A stretch of 34,336 bases of DNA from positions 1-34,336 of the forward strand of contig CAJTZL010000028.1 in assembly GCA_910583695.1 (NCBI GenBank), read 5' to 3'. The position numbers and the translations under genes were made by a program. Numbering within the stretch: the first letter of the stretch is position 1; each line of letters begins with the position of its first letter. The DNA is from an uncultured Oscillibacter sp. Its GTDB lineage: Bacteria; Bacillota; Clostridia; Oscillospirales; Oscillospiraceae. Positions 6,976 through 14,917 of the stretch are shown piece after piece. A model generated the notes under the pieces. The model searched no databases and was not told the origin of the DNA. It saw nothing but the letters and a program-made list of their open reading frames with translations.

Positions 6976-7013
6976 CCGGACGGAAAAACCGTAACAATTC
7001 GGAGGTGCTGTTT

Positions 7014-8600
7014 ATGTGTTCCATCATGGGCTTTGAGAAGAAAGACGTTTCAAAAGAAGAGCTCCGGCCCTTCTTCCGCCGCACGCTGTCCCGGGGGCCG
7101 GACCTGTCCCGCATTGCGGAAACGCCCTCGGGCTGGCTGTGCTTCCACCGGCTGGCCATCATGGGCCTGACGCCGGAGGGCATGCAGCCCTTCCGGCTGG
7201 GAGACAACCTGCTGGTCTGCAACGGGGAAATCTACGGCTTCCGGCCCCTCCGGCGGCAGCTCCGGGAGAAGGGCTATGCCTTCCGGAGCGGCAGCGACTG
7301 CGAGATCCTCCTGCCCCTCTACCAGGAGTACGGCCTGGAGATGTTCGCCCGGCTGGACGCGGAGTTTGCCCTGGTCCTCTACGACGGAAAGACGGATTCC
7401 CTGGTCGCCGCCCGGGATCCCATTGGCATCCGGCCCCTGTTCTACGGGTACGACCGGGCCGGAGGCATGGTCTTCGCCAGTGAGGCCAAGAATCTGGTGG
7501 GCCTTTGCAAGGAAATCCGCCCCTTCCCGCCGGGGCACTACTACGCCGGGGGGCGCTTCGTCCGCTATGCGGACCTGACCACCGTGGACGAATACTGCCG
7601 GGACGATCTGGAGACCGCCTGCAAAACAATTCGCGGCAAGCTCATCGCCGCGGTTGACAAGCGGCTGGACGCCGACGCGCCCCTGGGCTTCCTCCTCTCC
7701 GGAGGGCTGGACTCCAGCCTCGTCTGCGCCATCAGCTCCGTCGTGCTGGGAAAGCACATCCGGACCTTCGCCATCGGCATGGACAAGGACGCCATCGACC
7801 TGAAATACGCCCGGGAGGCGGCGGACTTCATCGGGGCAGACCACACCGAGGTCTTCATGACCCGGGAGGAGGTCCTGGCGTCCCTGGACCGGCTGATCGC
7901 CCTGCTGGGCACCTGGGACATCACCACCATCCGGGCCGGCATGGGCATGTACCTCTGCTGCAAGGCCATCCATGAGCGGACGGACGTCCGGGTGCTGCTG
8001 ACCGGGGAGGTCTCCGATGAGCTCTTCGGCTACAAGTACACGGACTTCGCCCCCAGCGGCGAGGCCTTCCAGCAAGAGGCCGGGAAGCGGATGGAGGAGC
8101 TTTACCTGTACGACGTGCTCCGGGCGGACCGCTGCATCTCCGTCAACTCCCTGGAGGCCCGGGTGCCCTTCGGGGACCTGGATTTCGTGCGGTACGTCAT
8201 GGCCCTGGACCCCGCGCTGAAGCGAAATACTTACGGCATGGGGAAGTACCTGCTCCGCCGCGCCTTTGAGAGGGACAACCTGCTCCCGGAGAACATCCTC
8301 TGGCGGCAGAAGGCCGCCTTCTCCGACGCCGTGGGACACTCCATGGTGGACGACCTGAAAGCATACGCCCAGGAGACGTACACGGACGCGGAGTTCGAAA
8401 CCCTGCGCCGCAAATACGATTACCACTGTCCCCCCTTCACCAAGGAGAGCCTGCTGTACCGGGAAATCTTCGAGAGGCACTACCCCGGTCAGGCGGCCAT
8501 GATCCCGGATTTCTGGATGCCCAACCGGTCCTGGGCGGGCTGCGACGTGGACGATCCCTCCGCCCGGGTCCTGAGCAACTACGGTGCCAGCGGGCAATGA
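7014..8600 (+). CDS. asnB: Asparagine synthetase, glutamine-hydrolysing
   Basis: The 528-residue enzyme makes asparagine from aspartate, ATP and glutamine. The start must be the ATG at 7014, because the mature N-terminus is then Cys2 (MCSIMG), the nucleophile of the class II glutaminase domain. GGAGG at 7001-7005 has an 8-base spacer. An upstream GTG inside that ribosome site is rejected. The glutaminase domain covers about residues 2-190, with the AND-like CNGEIYG and RDPIGIRPLFYG. The synthetase domain follows, with the pyrophosphate loop LLSGGLDSSLV at about residues 226-236 and LTGEVSDELFGYKY further on. The T-box upstream couples it to tRNA-Asn charging. The glnN gene follows after 112 bases and supplies glutamine for the reaction. 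Confidence 0.95.
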   Translation: MCSIMGFEKKDVSKEELRPFFRRTLSRGPDLSRIAETPSGWLCFHRLAIMGLTPEGMQPFRLGDNLLVCNGEIYGFRPLRRQLREKGYAFRSGSDCEILLPLYQEYGLEMFARLDAEFALVLYDGKTDSLVAARDPIGIRPLFYGYDRAGGMVFASEAKNLVGLCKEIRPFPPGHYYAGGRFVRYADLTTVDEYCRDDLETACKTIRGKLIAAVDKRLDADAPLGFLLSGGLDSSLVCAISSVVLGKHIRTFAIGMDKDAIDLKYAREAADFIGADHTEVFMTREEVLASLDRLIALLGTWDITTIRAGMGMYLCCKAIHERTDVRVLLTGEVSDELFGYKYTDFAPSGEAFQQEAGKRMEELYLYDVLRADRCISVNSLEARVPFGDLDFVRYVMALDPALKRNTYGMGKYLLRRAFERDNLLPENILWRQKAAFSDAVGHSMVDDLKAYAQETYTDAEFETLRRKYDYHCPPFTKESLLYREIFERHYPGQAAMIPDFWMPNRSWAGCDVDDPSARVLSNYGASGQ

Positions 8601-8656
8601 ACGGCTCTTTCAAGGAACGGCCCCCCTTCGGACCGGAAGTTTAGAAGTATTACCAA

Positions 8657-8684
8657 TTGTGTTTGCATGGTTTTATGTTACGAT
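8657..8684 (+). promoter_or_regulatory. Possible promoter of glnN
   Basis: TTGTGT (8657-8662), 16 bases, TACGAT (8679-8684). Both boxes are imperfect. There is no clear terminator after asnB, so glnN may also be read through from the T-box transcript. Confidence 0.35.
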
Positions 8685-8712
8685 AGAGTCAGAAAATGAG
8701 GAGGTAACGATT

Positions 8713-10800
8713 ATGAGTACCAGCTTACAGCTCCCTGAGCTCTTCGGAAGCCGGGTCTTTAACGAGGAGACCATGAAGGACCGCCTCTCTCCCGCCTCCT
8801 ACGGCGCGTGGAAAACCTGCGTCACCCAGGGCACGGCCCTGGACATCTCCACCGCCAATGAAATCGCCGAAGCCATGAAGCAGTGGGCCGTGGAGCGGGG
8901 CGCCACCCACTTCACCCACTGGTTCCAGCCCATGACCGGCGTCACCGCCGAGAAGCACGACGGCTTTCTCACCCCCATCGGCGGCGGCCGGGTCATGATG
9001 GAATTTTCCGGAAAGGAGCTGGTCCGGGGCGAACCGGACGCCTCCTCCTTCCCCTCGGGAGGCCTCCGGGCCACCTTCGAGGCCCGGGGCTACACCGCCT
9101 GGGACCCCACCTCCTTTGCCTTTTTAAAGGAAGGCTCCCTCTGCATCCCCACCATCTTCTGCTCTTACTCCGGCCATTCCCTGGATAAGAAGACCCCCCT
9201 TCTCCGTTCCATGGAGGAGGTCAGCCGTCAGGCCATCCGCATCCTCCGCCTCTTCGGGGATACCGAGAGCCGGAAGGTCATCGCCCAGGTGGGCCCGGAG
9301 CAGGAGTATTTCCTCATTGACAAGCAGCTCTACAGCCAGCGGAAGGACCTGCGCATGACAGGCCGGACCTTGTTCGGCGCCAAGCCCCCCCGTGGCCAGG
9401 AGCTGGACGACCACTACTACGGCGCCATCAAGCCCCGTGTCGCGGCCTACATGAAGGACCTGGATGAGACCCTCTGGGCCCTGGGCGTCCCCTCCAAGAC
9501 AAAGCACAACGAGGTGGCGCCCTCCCAGCACGAAATGGCCCCCATCTACACCGACGCCAACACCGCCTGCGACCAGAACCAGCTGGTGATGGAGGTGATG
9601 AAAAAGGTGGCAGACCGCCACGGTCTGGTGTGCCTCCTCCACGAAAAGCCCTTCTCCGGGGTGAACGGCTCCGGCAAGCACGACAACTGGTCCCTCTCCA
9701 CCGATACCGGGCGGAACCTCTTCCACCCCGGCTCCACCCCCAGCCAGAACGCCCGCTTTCTCCTCTTCCTGGCGGCCTTCGTCAAGGGCGTGGACGACTA
9801 TCAGGACTTCCTCCGCACCACCGTGGCCACAGCCGGCAACGACCACCGCCTGGGGGCCCAGGAGGCCCCTCCCGCCGTGATCTCCATCTTCCTGGGGGAC
9901 GAGCTCAACGCCGTGGTGGAGTCCATCATCCAGGGCACCGAGTACACGGACACCAGCAAAAAGACCCTGAAGATCGGTGTAGACGTGCTCCCCGCCATCC
10001 GCCAGGACACCACGGACCGGAACCGCACCTCCCCCATGGCCTTCACCGGCAACAAGTTCGAGTTCCGGATGCTGGGCTCCTCCCAGTCCATCTCCGGGCC
10101 CAATATCGCCCTGAACACCATCATGGCCGAGGAGCTCAAGCAGTTCGCCGACGAGCTGGAGCCCTCCGCCGACTTTCAGGGGGACCTCCAGAAGCTGATC
10201 CGCCGGGTCTTTACGGAGCACCAGCGCATCATCTTCAACGGAAACGGCTACGACGGCAACTGGATCGCCGAGGCGGAGCGCCGGGGCCTCAGCAACCTGA
10301 AATCCACCGCCGACGCCCTGCCCGCCTACGTGCAGCAGAAGAACATTGATCTCTTTGTCCGCCACGGCATCTACACGGAGACGGAGGTCCGGGCCCGGTA
10401 CGAGATTCATGTGGAGAACTACCGGACGGTCCTCTCCATTGAGGCCGGCACCATGATCGACATGATCCGCCACGAGATTCTCCCCGCCGTCTCCCGCTGC
10501 GCCGCGGAGCTTTGCGAGCGGGCCTTCAAAAAGAAGGAGATGGGCTCCAGCTGCCGCTATGAGACCGCCACATCCCAGAAGCTCTCTGCCCTGACGGACA
10601 CGCTGATGGACGGGTGCATCAAGCTGGAGGCGGATCTGGCCGCCATTCCCTCCGGCCCGGAGGCGGCCATGCGCTACTGCCACGACGTACTGGTTCCCGA
10701 CATGACCGCCGCCCGGGAGACCGCCGATCAGCTGGAAGCCCTCACCGACGGGAGGGCGTGGCCCTTCCCGGTGTATTCGGAGCTGCTGTTCTCCGTTTGA
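8713..10800 (+). CDS. glnN: Type III glutamine synthetase
   Basis: The 695-residue length is that of the large GSIII class (about 700 residues), not GSI or GSII (about 450 and 350). It condenses ammonia with glutamate using ATP. Visible catalytic stretches are GPEQEYFLID (metal-binding Glu), NEVAPSQHEMAPIY, VNGSGKHDNWS and NDHRLGAQEAPPA. The start at 8713 has GAGGAGGT directly upstream. The longer frame from 8584 overlaps asnB and has no family similarity before MSTSLQLPELFGS. It follows the asparagine synthetase that consumes its product. The shared terminator with convergent ricT lies just after the stop. Confidence 0.95.
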   Translation: MSTSLQLPELFGSRVFNEETMKDRLSPASYGAWKTCVTQGTALDISTANEIAEAMKQWAVERGATHFTHWFQPMTGVTAEKHDGFLTPIGGGRVMMEFSGKELVRGEPDASSFPSGGLRATFEARGYTAWDPTSFAFLKEGSLCIPTIFCSYSGHSLDKKTPLLRSMEEVSRQAIRILRLFGDTESRKVIAQVGPEQEYFLIDKQLYSQRKDLRMTGRTLFGAKPPRGQELDDHYYGAIKPRVAAYMKDLDETLWALGVPSKTKHNEVAPSQHEMAPIYTDANTACDQNQLVMEVMKKVADRHGLVCLLHEKPFSGVNGSGKHDNWSLSTDTGRNLFHPGSTPSQNARFLLFLAAFVKGVDDYQDFLRTTVATAGNDHRLGAQEAPPAVISIFLGDELNAVVESIIQGTEYTDTSKKTLKIGVDVLPAIRQDTTDRNRTSPMAFTGNKFEFRMLGSSQSISGPNIALNTIMAEELKQFADELEPSADFQGDLQKLIRRVFTEHQRIIFNGNGYDGNWIAEAERRGLSNLKSTADALPAYVQQKNIDLFVRHGIYTETEVRARYEIHVENYRTVLSIEAGTMIDMIRHEILPAVSRCAAELCERAFKKKEMGSSCRYETATSQKLSALTDTLMDGCIKLEADLAAIPSGPEAAMRYCHDVLVPDMTAARETADQLEALTDGRAWPFPVYSELLFSV

Positions 10801-10812
10801 GGCAAGCCCATC

Positions 10813-10850
10813 AAAAAGCGCCCAGCGGTTTCTCCGCTGAGCGCTTTCCT
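10813..10850. terminator. Bidirectional terminator between glnN and ricT
   Basis: The stem joins AAAGCGC (10815-10821) and CAGCGG (10823-10828) with their complements at 10834-10847 across one mismatch. On the minus strand it ends in TTTTTG, on the plus strand in TTTCCTT, so it can serve both convergent genes and is stronger for ricT. Confidence 0.82.
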
Positions 10851-12067
10851 TATGCCTTGGGCCCATCCCCGCCCTTGTTCCACCGACGACCGCCCCGGTA
10901 GGGGGGACGGCGGCGCTTGTTCTCCCCGGCGGGCCGGTCCTCCCGCTGGTCCTTCTGTCCCTCGGGACGGCTCTGCTGCCTGGGGGGGCGGGGCGGCTGG
11001 CCGCCCTGTTTCCTGGGCGGCTGCTGGACGGCCTGTCCCTCGGGACGGGGGCCGCTCCGGCGGCGGCCCCCCCGGTGGCGGTGCCGGGGCTTGCCGTCGC
11101 TCTCGACGCTCATCTTCTCCCGACGGGGGGACTCTGCCAGATGGTCATCGGTGTAATAGGTGGTGGAGAATACAGGCTGAATCAGCTCCTCCTCCTCCCG
11201 CTCCTCCACAAAACGGGCGGTGCGCTCGGGAATCTCAATGCCGTCCCGGCTGCCCTTGCCGTTGCGGAGAACCTGGATCTCACAAGCGCGGTAGGTCTTC
11301 AGGCTCTCCGGCGCGCTGTCCAGGCTCACCTTCACCCGCTCCCGCAGCAGCTCCACGCCCTTCACATTGCCGGGGCCGTCGGGGGTCTGGACGAAGGACT
11401 CCAGCTTGGGCATCCGCCTTGCGGCGTCCTCGTAGGCGTTCTGCTCGTACTTCAGGCAGCACATCAGCCGCCCGCAGGTGCCGGAAATCTTGGTGGGGTT
11501 CAGGCTCAGGTTCTGGGTCTTGGCCATCTTGATGGAGACGGGCATGAACCCGTCCAAAAACTGGGAACAGCAGAAGGGCCGCCCGCAGATGCCCAAGCCC
11601 CCGATCATCTTCGCCTCGTCCCGGACGCCGATCTGCCTGAGCTCAATCCGCGCCCGGAAGACGGAGGCCAGATCCCGGACCAGCTCCCGGAAGTCCACCC
11701 GCCCGTCGGCAGTGAAGTAGAACACGATCTTGTTGCTGTCAAAGCCCACGGAGACGTTGACCAGCTTCATCACCAATCCGTGGTCCGCGATTTTTCCCTC
11801 GCAGATGCGGAAGGCCTCCCGCTCCCGCTTCCGGTTGTACTCCACCACCCGGAAGTCGTTCTCCGTAGCCCGGCGGACAATGGCGCTGAGGGGCTTGACG
11901 ATGGCCTCATCGGCCACCTCGTGGTTCCCCTGGGTGCAGGTGGCAAACTCCAGGCCCTGGGCGGTCTGCACGATGACGTTCTCCCCCATGCGGACCTGGA
12001 TGCCCCGGGGGTCGAAGAAATAGGTCTTGCTGCCGCCCCGAAAGCGGACGCTGATGACTTCAGTCAA
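10850..12067 (-). CDS. ricT: RicT/YaaT (PSP1 domain) with long basic C-terminal tail
   Basis: The 405-residue protein carries a PSP1 domain. The conserved cysteines are in GICGRPFCCSQF and GTCGRLMCCLKYE. In Bacillus, RicT joins RicA and RicF in an Fe-S complex that assists RNase Y and affects sporulation and competence. The last 80 or so residues, after about 320, are not in the Bacillus protein: they are very rich in Arg, Gly, Pro and Gln (RHRHRGGRRRSG-like and RRPPYRGGRRWNKGG-like pieces) and look RNA-binding. The start codon is TTG at 12067, overlapping the holB stop in TTGA, with GGAGGAG 5 bases upstream. The holB-ricT order matches that in Bacillus (holB-yaaT). Confidence 0.92.
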   Translation of the reverse strand: MTEVISVRFRGGSKTYFFDPRGIQVRMGENVIVQTAQGLEFATCTQGNHEVADEAIVKPLSAIVRRATENDFRVVEYNRKREREAFRICEGKIADHGLVMKLVNVSVGFDSNKIVFYFTADGRVDFRELVRDLASVFRARIELRQIGVRDEAKMIGGLGICGRPFCCSQFLDGFMPVSIKMAKTQNLSLNPTKISGTCGRLMCCLKYEQNAYEDAARRMPKLESFVQTPDGPGNVKGVELLRERVKVSLDSAPESLKTYRACEIQVLRNGKGSRDGIEIPERTARFVEEREEEELIQPVFSTTYYTDDHLAESPRREKMSVESDGKPRHRHRGGRRRSGPRPEGQAVQQPPRKQGGQPPRPPRQQSRPEGQKDQREDRPAGENKRRRPPYRGGRRWNKGGDGPKA

Positions 12068-12918
12068 AATATCTCCTCCAATTCAGCGGCCAGGGCCCCC
12101 AGCACATGGCCGGGGCCCACGTTATAGCCGCACTCTCGCCGGTACTTCTTCATGAGCTCTATTGTGCGCAGAATCTGCGTTTTTGTCAAGCGCTTCCCGA
12201 TTTCTCCCGCCAGCGCCCGGTCCCCGTCCTCCGCCGTCCCGCCGTAGAGCAGGACCAGCGCCTGGGAAAACAGGGCCTCGCTCCGCTCCAGCAGGGCGCT
12301 CAGGGCCTCCCGGGAGAGCTTTTTCTTCTCCAGCCGGACCGCCAGCTCCGCGGCGCTCCCCCGCCTGCCCCGCAGCAGGCAGCGGCAGAGGGCCTCCCCG
12401 TCTCCGTCCTCCTCCGGGGCGGGAGGAGCGTCGGGCTGGAGCTTCAGCTCCACGCAGCGGGATCGCAGGGTCTGGAGCACCGCCGCCGGGTTCTCCGCGC
12501 AGAAGAGGAAGGCGGCATAAGGCGGTCCCTCCTCCACCAGCTTCAGCAGAACGTTCTGGTCCTGCTCCGTCAGCAGGGCGCAGTCCGGGAAGAGATAGAC
12601 CTTCCGGGCTCCCTCGTTGGGGCGGATATAGGCGTCCTTCCGGGCCTCCCGGATGACCTCCACGGAGAGGAACTTGTGATCCGGGTCCCGGACGGTGATC
12701 ACGTCGGGGTGGATGTTCTCCCGGATCTTCCGGCAGGCGGGGCACACGCCGCAGGGGCGGTCCCGCCCGGTGCACTGAAAGGCCGCGGCGGCAAAGCGGG
12801 CCGCGGCCGTACGGTCCCCCGGGCCGGTGAAGAGCAGAGCGTGGGAGAGGGCCCCCCGGGCCGCGGCGGAGCGGAGTCGGGAGAAGACGGGGGCTTCCCC
12901 CTGGACGGATGGGGCCAT
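12064..12918 (-). CDS. holB: DNA polymerase III delta' subunit
   Basis: The 284-residue protein is the delta' part of the clamp loader. The N-terminal AAA+ region reads SHALLFTGPGDRTAAARF, where the Walker A lysine is replaced, so it probably does not hydrolyse ATP, as is usual for delta'. A zinc knuckle with CGVCPACRK follows, then the LLKLVEEGP segment and the arginine-finger motif LRSRC. The start at 12918 is set by AAAGGAG with a 7-base spacer; a longer frame adds 31 non-family residues. It overlaps ricT by 4 bases. The dnaX clamp-loader gene lies 5 kb away in another operon. Confidence 0.9.
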   Translation of the reverse strand: MAPSVQGEAPVFSRLRSAAARGALSHALLFTGPGDRTAAARFAAAAFQCTGRDRPCGVCPACRKIRENIHPDVITVRDPDHKFLSVEVIREARKDAYIRPNEGARKVYLFPDCALLTEQDQNVLLKLVEEGPPYAAFLFCAENPAAVLQTLRSRCVELKLQPDAPPAPEEDGDGEALCRCLLRGRRGSAAELAVRLEKKKLSREALSALLERSEALFSQALVLLYGGTAEDGDRALAGEIGKRLTKTQILRTIELMKKYRRECGYNVGPGHVLGALAAELEEIF

Positions 12919-12965
12919 GGCGGGACTCCTTTCTCCCCCGGCGGGTTTGATACAGTAACAGTGAA

Positions 12966-12974
12966 AGTATATCA
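12966..12974 (-). promoter_or_regulatory. Extended -10 promoter for holB-ricT
   Basis: On the minus strand TGATATACT forms an extended -10 (TG, one base, TATACT) about 48 bases before the holB ATG. No good -35 is seen. An imperfect dyad (CGGAATCCGC at 12975-12984 and GCGGGATTCCG at 12995-13005) sits directly upstream and may be the end of the preceding transcript or a control site. Confidence 0.45.
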
Positions 12975-13025
12975 CGGAATCCGCAAAAAGGGAAGCGGGA
13001 TTCCGTTCCAAGTTTCACTGGGCGG

Positions 13026-13433
13026 TCAGCCGCTTTTCCGGCTCTGTTTTGCAACGTACCACCAGCTCAAAGAGCTGATTCCCGTGAAGGCGGCCAAGTG
13101 CAGCGCGATGTTGGGCAGGGTGAAATTATAGGTGTTGGATGCCTCTCCAAATTCCAGGAAGTACCGGCAGGCCAGTCCCCCGCAGACAAGCGCCGCCGAC
13201 AGCAGCACAATCTGCCAGATGCGCTTTTGGGAGAACTGCGCCGCCAGAAGGGCGCCGGAAAAGATCGCGGCTCCGACGTCGAGATAGAAATACTCCGCCG
13301 TGATGAAAAACGGCCACTCCTTATTCAGGTTGTATATAGGGAACCCAAAACAGTTGAAAAATATAACCATGCCAAAAATCAGGCCATAGGCAACCGCCTT
13401 GTGAGATTGTACAAACTGCCGTATGCACTCCAT
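13026..13433 (-). CDS. Small multi-pass membrane protein, unknown
   Basis: The 135-residue protein starts MECIRQFVQSHKAVAYG and has about four hydrophobic segments: FGMVIFFNCFGF, the YLDVGAAIFSGALLA region, WQIVLLSAALVCGG, and IALHLAAFTGISSLSWW. It ends with a short basic tail. No family was recognised. AAAAAGGAG lies 6 bases before the ATG at 13433; a longer in-frame version overlaps ansA and is rejected. It starts 29 bases after the ansA stop, so it is probably co-transcribed with asparaginase. Its codon use is somewhat less GC-biased than its neighbours. No function is proposed. Confidence 0.78.
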   Translation of the reverse strand: MECIRQFVQSHKAVAYGLIFGMVIFFNCFGFPIYNLNKEWPFFITAEYFYLDVGAAIFSGALLAAQFSQKRIWQIVLLSAALVCGGLACRYFLEFGEASNTYNFTLPNIALHLAAFTGISSLSWWYVAKQSRKSG

Positions 13434-13462
13434 AATTTGCTCCTTTTTTAAATCCGGTCCCC

Positions 13463-14473
13463 TCACTCCACCGGCCAGAGGATGTCCCGGGCCACCGGGG
13501 TGTAGAAGAGGCGCTCCACCTCTCTCCGCTCCCGGGTCTGGCCCAGAATCCACATCAGCTTTGCCGCCACGGCCTCCGTGGTCATGTCGTAGGCCTCCAG
13601 GACCCCCAGCTTGTTTTTCAGGGCATGTCCCACGTGATAAACCCCCACGTCGCTGCCCTCGTTCTCCACCTGGGTGGTGATCACGATGGTCTTCCCCGCC
13701 GCCAGGGCCTCGTCCACGCAGTGGTAAAAGCCCCCGGACTCCGGCAGGCCTCCCACGCCGAAGCTCTCAATGATGAGCCCGTCGTTCCGCTCCAGAAGGA
13801 AGTCCGCCGCCTCCCGGTTCATGCCGGGGAGGAGCTTCAACAGGGCCACCCGGGTGTTCAGCGCGTCGTAAAACACCGGATAGGCCCCGCAGTCCGGGCG
13901 GATATACCGGAGGAGCACCCCGTCCCGGAGAATGCCCAGATAGGGGTAGTTGATGCTGGAAAAGGCCTGGAAGCTCTTGGACCGGGTCTTCTTCGCCCGG
14001 GTACCGGGGATAACCTTGCCGTCAAAGACGATGGAGACCCCCGGCAGGTCCTCCGCCGCGCACCGGAAGGCGTCCATCAGGTTCGTCTTGGAATCCGTGG
14101 AGTCAAAGCCGATGGGCCGCTGAGCCCCGGTGAGGACGATGGGTTTCGGGCTCCCCTGGATCAGGTAGCTCAGGGCCGCCGCCGTATAGGCCATGGTGTC
14201 CGTGCCATGGGTGAGAACGAAGCCGTCGTAGCGGCCATAGCGCTCCCGGAGGCACCGGGTCATTTGCAGCCAGTGTCCGGGGCCGATGTTGGTGCTGTCC
14301 AGATTCAGAAGCTGGAGGCAGTCCACAGCGCAAATTTCCGAGATGCCGGGAACGTGGTTCAGCAACTGCTCCGTGGTCAGCTCCGGGGCCAGTCCCCCCT
14401 CCGTCACCTCCGAGGCGATGGTACCGCCGGTGCCGATGAGGAGGACGCGCTTTTTGTCTTTCATATAAGGCAT
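13463..14473 (-). CDS. ansA: Type I L-asparaginase
   Basis: The 336-residue enzyme hydrolyses asparagine to aspartate and ammonia. The nucleophile loop is LLIGTGGTIAS (Thr18), and the second catalytic set is LTHGTDTM (Thr91, Asp92). A GAQRPIGFDSTDSKTN stretch follows. There is no signal peptide, so it is a cytoplasmic, type I enzyme. The start at 14473 has AAGGAGG with an 8-base spacer. The frame can be read upstream through the leader but without family similarity. It lies opposite in function to asnB in the same window. A 39-codon ORF ends on its ribosome site. Confidence 0.93.
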   Translation of the reverse strand: MPYMKDKKRVLLIGTGGTIASEVTEGGLAPELTTEQLLNHVPGISEICAVDCLQLLNLDSTNIGPGHWLQMTRCLRERYGRYDGFVLTHGTDTMAYTAAALSYLIQGSPKPIVLTGAQRPIGFDSTDSKTNLMDAFRCAAEDLPGVSIVFDGKVIPGTRAKKTRSKSFQAFSSINYPYLGILRDGVLLRYIRPDCGAYPVFYDALNTRVALLKLLPGMNREAADFLLERNDGLIIESFGVGGLPESGGFYHCVDEALAAGKTIVITTQVENEGSDVGVYHVGHALKNKLGVLEAYDMTTEAVAAKLMWILGQTRERREVERLFYTPVARDILWPVE

Positions 14474-14486
14474 GGAGGGAACCTCC

Positions 14487-14606
14487 TTAAAAGTTTGAAC
14501 CGCAGGGCGCGTTGCCAGATGAACCCGCCGCAGCGGGGCGAGCCGGGAGGAGCACGCCAATCAGATAGGCAATCCACATCAGGGCGTAGTTCTTCTTGCA
14601 GCCCAT
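14487..14606 (-). CDS. 39-codon ORF in the ansA leader (leader peptide or small protein)
   Basis: The ORF begins MGCKKNYALM at 14606 and ends TAA at 14487-14489. The stop overlaps the AAGGAGG site of ansA by two bases. The predicted peptide has a short basic start, a hydrophobic core (ALMWIAYLIGVLL) and an Ala/Pro/Gly-rich tail with a late Cys and Asn. The start has only a weak site (CGGAAG). It lies about 32 bases after the predicted transcription start. The position suggests translational coupling or a leader role. It contains three Asn codons, too few and too spread to claim attenuation. It could also be chance. Confidence 0.4.
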   Translation of the reverse strand: MGCKKNYALMWIAYLIGVLLPARPAAAGSSGNAPCGSNF

Positions 14607-14644
14607 TTCGCCACTTCCGATATGGTTTTACATGTTTGTTTTTT

Positions 14645-14674
14645 ATTATACCGCTTTTTAAGCGCCCCCGTCAA
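14645..14674 (-). promoter_or_regulatory. Promoter of the ansA operon
   Basis: On the minus strand TTGACG (14669-14674), an 18-base spacer and a perfect TATAAT (14645-14650). The spacer contains the dyad CGCTT-AAA-AAGCG, which could bind a regulator. The start would be near 14638, giving a leader of about 165 bases. Confidence 0.75.
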
Positions 14675-14679
14675 GCAAG

Positions 14680-14709
14680 AAAGGCAGCGCCCCGCCGGGT
14701 GCTGCCTTT
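14680..14709 (-). terminator. Terminator after the TusA-like gene
   Basis: A 13-pair stem (AAAGGCAGC outer arms, a 4-base loop) starts 4 bases past the stop codon and is followed on the minus strand by TTTCTT (counting the end of the stem). The ansA -35 box lies just beyond it, so the two operons are separated here. Confidence 0.78.
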
Positions 14710-14713
14710 TCCG

Positions 14714-14917
14714 CTATTTGCTCAGGATCAGCTTGAAATCCGTCCCCTGAGGCTCCGCCGTCACCTGGTAGCCCAGGGAATGGGCGCAGCGGGTGACGTT
14801 CTCCACTGCCACCTGGGCGTCCACCAGGACCTCCAGCCGGGCGGGCTTTTCCTTTTCCAGGGCCTTCCGGGTCATGACCACCGGAATGGGGCAGGACTGC
14901 CCTCTCGCGTCGATCAT
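14714..14917 (-). CDS. TusA/SirA-like sulfurtransferase (YedF-like)
   Basis: The 67-residue protein is a single TusA domain. The hallmark CPIP motif is in DARGQSCPIPVV (Cys9), followed by TRKAL and the family's C-terminal strand pair. Such proteins carry persulfide sulfur, or selenium in YedF-type members, on the cysteine. The ATG at 14917 is preferred over a GTG three bases earlier because AAGGAGG then has a 7-base spacer. The ATG overlaps the last base of the yedE stop, so the two are coupled. Its length is that of a plain TusA domain; the longer YedF of Se-using bacteria has an extra domain, which is missing here. Confidence 0.88.
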   Translation of the reverse strand: MIDARGQSCPIPVVMTRKALEKEKPARLEVLVDAQVAVENVTRCAHSLGYQVTAEPQGTDFKLILSK

